A stretch of 64,000 nucleotides of DNA from Prunus persica (Eukaryota; Streptophyta; Magnoliopsida; Rosales; Rosaceae). The stretch's first letter is position 1; each line of letters starts with the position of its first letter. The stretch covers positions 46,679,657 through 46,743,656 of the forward strand of contig NC_034009.1 of NCBI RefSeq assembly GCF_000346465.2, read 5' to 3'. The notes beneath the pieces were generated by a model. The model was not told the DNA's origin and did no database searches. It was given only the letters and a program-made list of their open reading frames with translations. Of this stretch, positions 8,627 through 20,600 are shown piece by piece. A program made the translations under genes and the position numbers.

Positions 8627-11192
8627 ATAAATAATAATTAAAATATAATTGCTAATGCAACTAATTAAATCTCCATTGCCCATTATGTAGTTACTAAAAA
8701 TAAAATTTTTAAAAATTAATTAACCTAAACATCCTAAGTTTATATTTATTTTTTAAAAATAAGACCTTTCCCGACAAAATTCGTCGGCAAAGACATTTTC
8801 GTCAGGGGAAACCTAATCCGGCAAATGTTGTCGGCATAGATCTTTCCCGACGAAATTTTGTCGGGAGAAGTGTTCATGTGTTTTTTTTTTTTTTGAAAAG
8901 TATAAATTTTAAGAATATAAAATTAGTTTCATTACTTTTTCTTTTGGCCAACTTCCTTAATTTAATATATGTAATTAAGTAATATCTTATCCTTTTTGAA
9001 TTACTTTAATTAGTCGTAATATATATATATGTGTGCGTGTGTACAATAATACATTCGTGTTCTATACGCATCTCCTTTTTTCAAAAAGCAAACGTACAAT
9101 AGTCGTATTGTACATGTTTGTACGTATTTGTAATGCTTAATACACATACGTTTTACAAAATTTTCATTAAGACACACAAAGTTCACGTATTACACAAATA
9201 ATTCTCACATATTATTGAATAAGAATAATGTACGTTATAAAAATTATATTAAAATATTGTATAGTAGCCGATTAATATCAACTTTGGATATGTTTAAACT
9301 AGCAAATTAATATCTATAAAGTACAAGCTAATGCAACTTCGAGGGTCCTTCTTTCTTTTATTTATTTATTAAATACTATATTTACATAGTATAGCCGCGC
9401 GGCTGTACTATATTTTTTTTTTTGAAAATTCATCTAGCCGGGCGGCTATATTTTTTGGGACACGTGGCGCCTGTTCGCTGGAGGCTCCATTTTTTAAAAA
9501 CCCAAAAAAACGTACAGCCGCACGGCTATACTCTGTTATTTTTTTTTAAAAGCAGACACGTGGCGCCTCTTTATAAAAAAAACTAGTATCGCCGCACGGC
9601 TATACTCATTTTTTAAAAAATAAAAAATAAAAAATTAAATTTTTTTTTAAAAGGTAGGCTACACCCTTTAGGTAGCGTGGTATGTATTTCACTTTTTTAA
9701 TTACTTTGATTAGTAATTAACTTAGTGAATATTAAAGGAGAAAAAGAAAAAGAGAAATTGAATTACTATTCATCAAGTTAATTAAAATATTTAATCATAA
9801 TCAGTCATTAAATAAATAATAATCAAAATATAATTGCTAATTCAACTAATTAAATCTCCATTGCCCATTATGTAGTTACTAAAAATAAAATTTTTAAAAA
9901 TTAATTAACCTAAACATCCTAAGTTTATATTTATTTTTTAAAAATAAGACCTTTCCCGACAAAATTCGTCGGCAAAGACATTTTCGTCAGGGGAAACCTA
10001 ATCCGGCAAATGTTGTCGGCATAGATCTTTCCCGACGAAATTTTGTCGGGAGAAGTGTTCATGTGTTTTTTTTTTTTTTTGAAAAGTATAAATTTTAAGA
10101 ATATAAAATTAGTTTCTTTACTTTTTCTTTTGGCCAGCTTCTTTAATTTAATATATGTAATTAAGTAATATCTTATCCTTTTTGAATTACTTTAATTAGT
10201 CGTAATATATATATATATATGTGTGTGCGTGTGTACAATAATACATTCGTGTTCTATACGCATCTCCTTTTTTCAAAAAGCAAACGTACAATAGTCGTAT
10301 TGTACATGTTTGTACGTATTTGTAATGCTTAATACACATACGTTTTACAAAATTTTCATTAAGACACACAAAGTTCACGTATTACACAAATAATTCTCAC
10401 ATATTATTGAATAAGAATAATGTACGTTATAAAAATTATATTAAAATATTGTATAGTAGCCGATTAATATCAACTTTGGATATGTTTAAACTAGCAAATT
10501 AATATCTATAAAGTACAAGCTAATGCAACTTCGAGGGTCCTTCTTTCTTTTATTTATTTATTAAATACTATATTTACATAGTATAGCCGCGCGGCTGTAC
10601 TATATTTTTCTTTTTGAAAAATCGTCTAGCTGGGCGGCTATACTTTTTTGGGACACGTGGCGCCTGTTCGCTGGAGGCTCCATTTTTTTAAAACCCAAAA
10701 AAAAGTACAGCCGCACGCTTATACTCTGTTTTTTTTTAAAAGCAGACACGTGGCGCCTCTTTATAAAAAAAAACTCGTATAGCCGCACGGCTATACTCAG
10801 TTTTTAAAAAATAAAAAATAAAAAATTAAATTTTTTTTTAAAAGGTAGGCTACACCCTTTAGGTAGCATGGTATGTATTTCACTTTTTTAATTACTTTTT
10901 TAATTAAAGGAGAAAAAGAAAAAGAGAAATTGAATTACTATTCATCAAGTTAATTAAAATATTTAATCATAATCAGTCATTAAATAAATAATAATCAAAA
11001 TATATTGCTAATTCAACTAATTAAATCTCCATTGCCCATTATGTAGTTACTAAAAATAAAATTTTTAAAAATTAATTAACCTAAACATCCTAAGTTTATA
11101 TTTATTTTTTAAAAATAAGACCTCTCCCGACAACATTTCGTCGGCAAAGACATTTTCGTCGGGGGAAACCTAATCCGGCAAATTTTGTCGGC
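8627..11192. repeat. Tandem array, ~1.18-kb unit, two full copies plus a truncated third
   Basis: The shared word CTCCATTGCCCATTATGTAG occurs at 8671, 9856 and 11027, giving periods of 1185 and 1171 bp. Copies 1 (about 8627-9811) and 2 (about 9812-10982) are nearly identical; copy 3 stops near 11192, where it joins a different repeat. Each full unit contains, in order, CCCGAC(A/G)AAATT..GTCGG inverted motifs, a T-run, an (AT)n(GT)n stretch, an ACGTACAATAGTCGTATTGTACATG inverted block (given here only in outline: two GTACAATA/TATTGTAC arms) and a set of TATAGCCG-type palindromes mixed with GACACGTGGCGCCT. No coding capacity. High similarity implies recent tandem duplication. Confidence 0.9.
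9388..9606. repeat. Palindrome set within tandem copy 1
   Basis: Copies at 9388-9409 (centre CG), about 9433-9450 (centre GG), 9512-9531 (centre CA) and 9585-9606 (centre CA), alternating with GACACGTGGCGCCT boxes near 9459 and 9555. The equivalent set of tandem copy 2 lies at about 10580-10798; there the third palindrome has lost one arm (CACGCTTATAC). Confidence 0.85.
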
Positions 11193-11204
11193 ATACTATT
11201 TTTA

Positions 11205-12480
11205 TGTTAAAAAACAGGGCAATCCCAGCCCCCCGGTGGCACGTGTCAAAAGAGTGAAGACTATTTTTTTTAAAAAAAAATATGGGAAAACGAGTACGGC
11301 CGCACGGCTATACTATATATCTATATATAAAAAGACCGGCCTAGGCTCAGGTTTGAAAGAGGCCTAAGCCCACGTGTCAGAGAGGGGGCGGCTGTACTTT
11401 TTTTGAAAAACTATTAGGGAAAACTGAGTAAAGCCGTCCGGCTATACCCTTTTTTTTAAAAAACAAAATTGTGTATTATTTTTATTCAGTAATAAGTGTA
11501 TAATACGTGAATTTTTTGTGTCTTGCTGAAAATTTTTAAATTCGAAAAACACCCAAACGATTTAACAAAAGACTTAATAAATAGAAATTAATTACTTGGT
11601 GTTCTTTTTCTTCAATCTTTTTATATCAAATAGTAATTAAAATATAATTAATAAGCAAAGTGATTAAAAAAGGCTAAGATATTACTTGATTACGTATAGT
11701 AAATTAAAGAAGCATGCCAAAAAACAAAAGTAAAGAAACACATTATCTATTTCTAAAATATTAAAAATAAAAAAGAGTATAGCCGTGCGGCTATTAAAAA
11801 ACAGGGCAATCCAGGCCCCTAGGTTCCACGTGTCAAAAGAGTAAAGACTATTTTTTTTAAATGAGGGAAAACGAGTATAGCCGCACGGCTATACTATTTT
11901 TTTTAAATGCAAAAAAAAAGTATGGCCGGCCGGCTATACTATTTTATATATGTATACATAAAAAGACCGGCCCATGGCCTAAGCCCACGTGTCAGAAATG
12001 TATAGCCGGGCGGCTATACTATTTTTTTGCAAAAACGAGTATAGCCGGGCGGCGATACTATTTTTTTAAACTATTAGGGAAAACTGAGTACAGCCGTGCG
12101 GCTGTACCCCTTTTTTTTTGTTTTTAAAGTATGTATTATTTTTATTCAGTAATACGTGTATAATACGTGAATTTTGTGTGTCGTGCTGAAAATTTTTAAA
12201 TTCAAAAAACACCCAAACGATTTAACAAAAGACTTAATAAATAGAAATTAATTACTTGGTGTTCTTTTTCTTCAATCTTTTTATATCAAATAGTAATTAA
12301 AATATAATTAATAAGCAAAGTGATTAAAAAAGGCTAAGATATTACTTGATTACGTATAGTAAATTAAAGAAGTAGGCGAAAAAACAAAAGTAAAGAAACA
12401 CATTATCTATTTCTAAAATATTTAATAAAAAAAGAGTATAGCCGTGCTGCTATACTATGTATATATTAGAAAACAGGGCA
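11205..12480. repeat. Second tandem array (unit ~590-670 bp) rich in palindromes
   Basis: The word ACAGGGCAA(T/C)CC recurs at 11214, 11801 and 12473 (spacings 587 and 672 bp). Each unit has CCACGTGTCAAAAGAGT, then TATAGCC palindromes, then a long AT-rich tail (GTATTATTTTTATTCAGTAA ... ) ending in GAGTATAGCCGTGC. Palindromes are at 11293-11314 (CA), 11428-11447 (TC), 11777-11794 (TG), 11874-11895 (CA), 11919-11940 (GC), 12000-12019 (GG), 12038-12059 (GG) and 12088-12107 (TG). The last has matching changes in both arms (GTACAGCCG/CGGCTGTAC). The third unit is cut off soon after 12480. Confidence 0.88.
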
Positions 12481-12860
12481 ACCCTAGCCCCTAAGTACCA
12501 TGTGTCAAAATGCCATAGAAATTTAAACCGAATACTATTTTTCACTGGGTTTGACCCATTGGCAAGCCTCACATTCTTTATCAAAACTAAACTGGGTCCG
12601 CGGGTGGGGGTTCCCAGCGGCCTAAATAGTTTATTATAATATGACTGCACATGATTTGAATTTGCACAATTGCGAATGCAGCTTTGAAACGTGGTCAAAT
12701 AACATATCAGTTTCGTAGCATCGCCATTCAGCCACCACCTGTCTTCTGAGTTGGCGTTTCGTTTGGGCCACCAACATTTACTCGACCGCGGACCACTGGT
12801 CCAAAAGCTCAATTCCTTCTTTGTACAGTTTGGGCATGTTTTTTCAACCAAACTCTTCCA

Positions 12861-12891
<31 letters not shown>

Positions 12892-15800
12892 TTCTTAAAT
12901 GTTTGTAGTCGAATTCCTTTGATAGCAAATAAGAACAAAATAAAAAAATCAATCAATTTGTGAGAAAAAAAATGTATATCTTTGAGCTTAAATGAATTTA
13001 TTACGGGGTCTTTAATCTCCTATCTTCAATAATATCTTTTGAGTTCATTCCCTTTTTTATATTTTAAGCGAAGTTAACTTCCTTGCTGACGGATATTTGT
13101 GTATATGTTTATGTTATATTATGGTTTATAAAAAAAAATTTCAATACAATTAATAGTCTTAAACTATTCTAAATTAATCTAAATTATGAGAAATATGACT
13201 CGACTTTAAGTGCAAGACGACTAGCTTATTGTGCTGCACACCTAGCCCATAAAGACATTTTTTTCAAAACAAAGAAAAGGACACTTCTCCATTTTCCTAA
13301 TAAGTGGAGGGAGGTTGGCTATTAAATTTCTACTAATGGGGCTAACAAGCAATATGAAAATGCAAAAATCAGCATCACTCGTGGTGATCAACAGACATGC
13401 CGCATTAACATACTGAAACCCAGATTCTAAAAGCGTAAGAATCTTACATGCCAAATACCAACTCTCTGTAACCAGTATTTAAAAAATTATAAATTAAATT
13501 ATAACCCGCTTACTTATCAGTTTTGGTAATGAATGAGATTGATAGGGCAGGTGAGAGTGCCGGAGAAAGCGAGTATGATGCTAATATGGCTACTCGCGCG
13601 ACTTGTTATTAGACCATCCTAAAGAGATTGCTTGTCTACGGCCCACTTGGAAAACAAGGGAAAGAGACCTCTCAATTGAGTCATTGATGCCGTGGCCAAC
13701 GCCAAAGCACGTGTAAACTTCACCGCCAAGTGTCTTTTACTTTTTCATAATTTTTTGTTTCTGATGAATTTTAGGTTCTTGAGGGAGTAGCGTTCGCGGT
13801 GCAAAGAGGATTGTGATTCTCTCTAAATCATTTCAGCTCTTTGAAGTATAATATCGGACATGCATTATGTAGTTGAGTATAAAGAATGCACGATTGTTTT
13901 GAAAAGTTCATAAGAAATTAAGCTACTTTCCCATTACTAATTAATTTTGAAGTAAAATCTCAACTTCCGTCAATTTGTACTTGAGGTGGTTGTGTGAGGA
14001 ACCAACCCATTCACTTCAGATGCATCACATACAGACAAAAAAGTATTAAAATTTCTTATATGAGATAACAAAACTAAGCAATGAAGAAAACAGCCAAACT
14101 ATAAAGCATTAAGAAATTTAATTATTCCCTCCATATTTTACGCTATATATATTATATGTTTTATAATTTAACAATCTGATGACTTTCACTTTATATATTC
14201 CTAAAAAGAATTACTTGGAATCGAAGTTTTGGGAATCTTGTCCCTTCTAAGTTTTGAGCTCAAATTTAATTGATTAATCAAGCAAAGGCTATGCATTCAT
14301 GTGCTATGCACGTCTATAAAAGAAAAATGCTGGTTGGTTCAAGCATGCATTTACAAGAAAAGGGATCAATTTAGGTTGAAGGAACGATTTTTCGCCTTTT
14401 TTTAAATGGAAAAAAGTTTATGGGAATATTTGCTACTCTCATCTCCAGCATTAGGGCAAGTCCTATTTTCATTATTTTTTACTTGATTAATTATTATTAT
14501 AAAAATAACCACAATATTCCAACTATTCACGATTGACCACAAGCTTCCTTTTAGTATTTTAATTCCTATATAATATATATGCATGAAAAGCATTTGGAGC
14601 AAAAGCAGGCAATTATTAGTTATCAACTCTATCTTATCATGGCGTTTGTAAAATGTGGTAGCATATGATATGCACCACATTGATCTCCCATGTGTGTGAC
14701 AGGTAGCCATTTTCTTTAGTATCATTGCATTTGAAGGTGCCATTTATTAATTACTTTATCAAAGACGTGCCTAATAATGTGCTTTGATGTGCAATTCCTT
14801 TAATACCAACGATTGTTTTGGTTGAGAATGTTTTGTAGCTTAAATGGTTAAGAAATATTTTTATTTTTGTACTCTTGAGATGTTGTGTTTGATTGTCTTA
14901 ACCCTAGCTCATTGCATGGCAAGGGTTACTCTACATATTGGAGAGAATAAAACGTGGTTTGAGGAATCTCCGAATTTTATTACTGATATTCTGTATGAGG
15001 ATCGTAACTCTTAATTTTTGTGAGACCAAGGAATAAAGGGGATGTGGGAGTGCTCTATGAGGGTGAGGGTCCTTTTGATCGCTTTGTGCAAGGAATGTAA
15101 GTTACTTGGTGAGATCAATGTTTGAAATGTTATATGTACTAATTATTTTTCCTCATAAATATATTTTCACTTTTTACTCAAAAATATATATCGTTCTTAT
15201 ATCCATGCACTAAAATTTTCATTTCATGGTATTTCATATCATGTATTTATTAGTATTCATAATTTTTAAATACTTGTTGATGCTCTAATACGTGCCATGT
15301 TTTAATTTTAGAAGAGTTATGCTTCAAATGTTAGACCCCCAATAAATTCAAAATCAAAGAAGAATTTCAAGCCCTTAATATACAAGTTTGGATCTTACCT
15401 AATATTATGACTAATTAATTTCAAGTGAATGAAAATTCTCCAATGAACGTGAGAGAATGCGTATCAAAATCTTATCATTAGTCCGTTCATTGCGGCTCAA
15501 ACGATCTAATGGCTATATTCATTTCACATCAAGCACCAGATGTCAATCTCATTTGCAACTTGCAAGTTATGTGCATGACAGAAAATCCCTCCGTTTGAAT
15601 TATTTGTCCACTTTTTTTCTTTTTTCGTCTTTAGCTGACCAAGTTTTTTTCTTCCACACATCTTTTTAAGCTACATACTCCTTGCGATTAGTACCTCTCG
15701 GGGTTTAAAAAAAGATAAAAGATTCATAGATGGTGCATACTAGGAATGTGATGTGAATGACTATGAACCTCTTTCAGTGACTAGGTCCAATGAATCAATA

Positions 15801-17300
15801 AAAATGTCTGGATTCAATAAACATTTTACTTTTAACAAGAACACTTCATTTATTTGTTTAAGTTTTTCTTATGGAACACTTCACTAAATTTTTTATAAAA
15901 AATAAAAAATAAAAAAATGGAAAAGAAAGTCCTAAACAAATTGTAAGATTCCGAGCAATATTATTTGCAGTTAAAGCAAACGGAAAAGAAACTGATCTAT
16001 TTTGTAGCATGTCAAGCTTTCATTTGCCCCAAATCAATGAGTTTGACCCGCAAATTAATATGAATATGCAATTAAGTATATTTTTTTACACATATATTTA
16101 TATATGCATGTCAAAGTCACGATCCAACAAATTTGAAGTGAGTTATAGTTTGTGGGAAACAATGAGTTTTTATTGTTTAAACCCCGCACTTCTCTTTGTT
16201 CACCTCATATTCTAAGTTCACTCTAACTTCTAATTCAAATTTTCACATTTCTGAGAAAACCCCACTATCTTTCTAAAATATATAATACTATATATTAAAA
16301 AATAATTTTACATTTTAATATAAGTTCACCGCATATTCTAAAGTCACCGCAATTCTCTTTAGTATATAGTATTATACATTTTGGTTTTTTGCTATTTGTT
16401 GATGATAAATGAAAAGGAGAAGTACCCAATTTTGATTTGTCTATTACTTCTTGGATGAGTTATAACTTAACACTACTTAGTTAGGGGCCACAAATTAGGT
16501 TAATTATATGCCTCCACCAAACCCAAGTGAATGTGTTTTAAAAGGATCCTAAATTGTCAAACAAATCAAAACATGTGGGGACAATGATATAAAGAAAAGG
16601 CAGCACAAGTCCACAAAACTATAATAATACTTTTCCCCACTTGTCAAATTGTAAACTATAATTATCACCCACCCTAGTTAGTTAATTTGCCTATTATACG
16701 AGTACAAATGTATTTTTAAAAATTACTTCTGTCTTCCATACACTTCTCAAAGATACGGAAAAAATATGTATTGTTTGAATGCAAACGTATCGTTCACATA
16801 TTATTTGCGTACATGTATATATTTTTTAATACTTTGATAATAAGTTAACTGGAAATGCAAATTTTGTAGCATAATTATTATGTTTGTTTTTATGTAATCA
16901 AAATTTTATTGTAGGTAGTAACAAAAAATAAACTCGGTAAAAAATTTTCAATAAAAAATGGGATCGATTACAAATAAGATTTAGAACTCTATCCACGTAC
17001 ATTTACAAAAATATCATCCATATTATGTAGATCTTATTTTACCCACCAGAACCCCTTTATAGTGTTTTTGCTCGAGAGCATTGTAAGTTACTATAATATG
17101 ACAATTTTTTCTTTTGGACTAAGCTTTGTAAGCGATACTATTTTATTTTCATGGTGCATTTTCCCTTGTTTTAAAGAGCTACTGCATTTACGTGGTTCGT
17201 ATGTTTTGATTACGCAATAAAAAAGCTAAAAGAAAATATTAAAATAATACCGTTGGGGCCAGAGATGACGTGTCAAAGACCCGGATAGTTCGGGATAAGT
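12481..17300. other. Intergenic DNA, no gene recognised
   Basis: Nearly 5 kb without a supported gene. It contains an (ATT)n microsatellite at about 12862-12892, anonymous AT-rich sequence, and a possible diverged SINE near 14830 (TAGCTTAAATGGTTAAGAA followed by a weak box-B-like TGTTTGATTGTC). Open frames up to 168 codons (12450-12956, minus) have no recognisable family and cross the microsatellite. Confidence 0.6.
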
Positions 17301-17666
17301 AAATGTACATTACACACAACACACACATTCTACACGCACCTTCTTTTCTTATACCTTTTTTTCTTTTTTCTTTTCTCACAAAAACATAATATAAAATCCG
17401 AACCCAGACCCAAAAACCAAACCAAATACCAAACTCTCTCTCTTTCTCTCTCTATCTCTCGCTCTCTTCATCTGTGACCAACAACAACACAAAACACGAA
17501 CCCAAAAGCTTCGAATTTCAAATTGAAAAAGCTGAGTGGTCGCGACCTTTCTCTCTCTCTGCGTTTTCCATTTTCTTCTAATTCGTTCAAATTGTTGATT
17601 CGTACATAAACATACTCGCAATTCACACTCTACGACGTCGTGTTGATCATCAACTCGGCGAGAGAG
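17260..17666 (+). promoter_or_regulatory. Promoter-proximal and 5' UTR region of the TCP11-family gene
   Basis: An ACGT-core element (GATGACGTGTC, about 17264-17274) lies about 400 bp before the start codon. From about 17340 onward the strand is strongly pyrimidine-rich with a CT tract at 17434-17466, as is common near plant transcription starts and 5' UTRs. The transcription start itself cannot be fixed from sequence. Confidence 0.4.
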
Positions 17667-20600
17667 ATGGTGGGGGGTATAGCCATGGATTTCCCGGCCA
17701 ACGAAGCGGCGTCGTTCTCCTCGCCTCCAAGACTTCCCAGGAGGCTCAGACGGCGGCTGAGCCTTGTCGACTGTAACAAGACTCCTAACACCGCCGAACA
17801 AATCGAAACCAAGCTCCGGCTCGCCGATCTTCGCCGACAGGTCTTTCTTTCTATCTCTCTTGTATTTTCATTTTTTCTTTTTCATCTCTTAATTTTCATT
17901 TTTTTGTCTTTTAACCCTCATGAAAAGTTGTCTCCTTGATTTTGTTCTCTCTCTCCTTTTTCTTGAATTTGTGATTTTCTGTTTGCTCACTGAGAAAATT
18001 TGATCATAGTTTGGTTGATCGAACGACTGAACTGACCCAAATAGTTCAGTCAAGAACTGTTTTTTCTTTGAACTCTTGTACGTGTTGCTGTGAGTTATGT
18101 AGTTCAATATTAAGGATCCATGACTTGTCATCAAATTTTTCATACTTTTTTTTTTCCTTCGCTCTGAATTTTGAGATAATATTCAAGTTGTTTTGTCCCT
18201 ATTGTTATCTTTTACAATCTATTTTATCGGAATTGAACTGAGAAAGCACCGAATTCTAAAATTTTATGGGTGAATTTGTCCGACTTTTTTCTCCTCTAGA
18301 CTTAAGTAGATCAAAAACACCTTGGGCTGCAGTTTTTGTTTTAATTTTACTTTTCATAAATTGTTCGATTGTTTATACCTTTATTTTAAAGTGTGTTTGC
18401 TTTTGCTTGTGTTAGGTGAGGTTGTTTGAAAACCCGGGTTTTCTTCCTTTTCACATGGGTGTCTCTATTTTCAAGTGTTGGACGAATAACAATTGTTTTT
18501 TGGGTTCGATAAATGCTCTGTATTTTTTTTTTCCTCTTGGCGAAGGATTAATAATGATGCTTTCATCTCTGGTTTACTGATAATTTTCACTTTCTTCTCA
18601 AACAACGAGTTTTGTGACCTAACTCTTTGTTGTGTCACTTGTATGTAGCTTTTAGCCTAAATTCTGACATTGCCAACTTTCATGAATTCGTTTGAGTACA
18701 GGAATACTATGAAAAGTTGTCAAGCAAGGCACGAGCAAAGCCAAGAAGTCCCTCTCGATGTTCATCACAAGAGGAAGACCTTGGTCAGCGCCTAGAAGCC
18801 AAGCTCCAAGCTGCTGAAAAGAAAAGGTAAAACTTGAATTTACATAGCTTAAGAATTTTTTCCCCGCTATATTATGACTTGGACAAGATTAGACTATCCG
18901 TCAGTTGACCATGCATTCTCCAGTCTACAGGACTTGATCAATTTTGTGTAATCTCTAATATTCTGTTGCTTACTGTTGAACCAACAGGTTGAGCATTCTG
19001 GAAAGCGCTCAAATGCGCTTAGCTAAGTTGGATGAGTTGCGGCAAGCAGCTAGAAGTGGGGTGGAAATGCGTTTTGAGAAGGAACGTCAAAAGCTTGGCT
19101 CCAAAGTGGAATCGCGTTTTCAGCAGGCAGAGGCAAATAGAATGCTTATGCTCAAGGCTTATAGACAAAGAAGGGCCACACTGAAGGAGAGGTCATCTCA
19201 GTCATTATTGCGAAAGACAGCGAGGGAGAAGAAGTATAAAGAGCGTGTATGTGCTGCAATTAACCAAAAACGTGCAGCTGCTGAAAAAAAGCGATTGGGA
19301 CTTCTGGAAGCAGAGAAGAAGAGGGCCTGTGCGAGGATGTTGCAAGTGCAAAGTGTGGCTAAGTCTGTTTCTCACCAGCGTGAGATTGAAAGGAGGGCAA
19401 AGAGAGATCAGTTAGAAGACCGGTTGCAAAGGGTATGCCTTTCATTTGAGATTACATAAGCACCACTTATTTGTCAGATATCTGGTTGCCTTTACTGGTT
19501 GTTCCACTGTTCCCTGATGATGTTTTTGATATTTAGGCAAAGAGACAAAGAGCAGAATATCTAAGGCAAAGAGGAAGGCTACAGAGTTCTTTTCAATTGA
19601 GTTGGAATAGGATGCACAAGCAGGCTGATCTCCTTTCCAGAAAGTTAGCTAGGTATGTGTATCCTTTGAAATATTGAGTTCAAAGATTTGTCTCTGCTTT
19701 CTGAAAGCGTCATTGGGTTCAAGTCAGTAGCCTTGTGGTTAATTTTCCCAGTAGATGTCTCATGACCCTGGCAAAGGCAAAGATGTTAGTCGTTGTTGTG
19801 GTTAGCAAATGTTTTTTATTGTAAAATATGCCAGAGATTAGCGTGCTATATTTGGTGGTTGTGAAAATTAGATTAAATATCACATGTTTATATTGTGTTG
19901 AAAATTTTGTAGTTTGTGAATGCAGATAGAAGTGCTTTTATTCTTTTCTTGACCCTTGATTAATCTACAACTTTCAGTCTAAAACACTGTTGATTTTTAA
20001 CAGGTGTTGGAGACGTTTCCTTAGGCTGAGGAGAACTACTTTTGCTTTGGCAAAAGATTATGATGCTTTGAAAATTAATGTAAAGAGTGTCAAGTCAATG
20101 CCATTTGAGCAGCTTGCAATTCTGATTGAATCAATTGATACCCTTCAGACGGTGAAAGGTCTACTTGACCGACTGGAGAGCCGGTTAAAAGTTTCCAGGG
20201 CTGTTGCCTCTATAAATTATCCATCCAGTTTTGATAACATAGATCACCTTCTCAAACGAGTTGCTTCCCCAAAGAGGAGGACTACACCACGTACATCTTT
20301 AAGAAGTAGAGAAGCGAAGAAAGTAGGTTCCGTCAGGGACAAAGCTAGAACTTCTGTTAAATTATCAAGGTATCCGGTGAGAGTGGTTCTTTGTGCTTAC
20401 ATGATTCTGGGTCATCCAGATGCGGTTTTCAGTGGTAGAGGTGAGAGTGAAATTTCTCTGGCCAAATCTGCAGAAGAATTTGTTAGAGAGTTTGAGTTGT
20501 TACTGAAGGTTATATTGGAGGGTCCAATACACAGTTCTGATGATGAGGCTGACTCCGCATTGCCCAAACATTTGACCTTCAGATCTCAGCTTGGAGCTTT

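Noticed and set aside
11861..12127. 88-codon open frame with repeated YSRTAILFF-like peptides
   Set aside because: The repeats are the TATAGCC palindromes read in one frame; no other coding evidence.
12450..12956. 168-codon minus-strand frame
   Set aside because: It runs through an (ATT)n microsatellite and matches no family; no splice or start context supports it.
17640..17666. Upstream in-frame GTG extension of the TCP11-family protein
   Set aside because: Plant nuclear genes start at ATG; the ATG at 17667 gives the N-terminus seen across the family.
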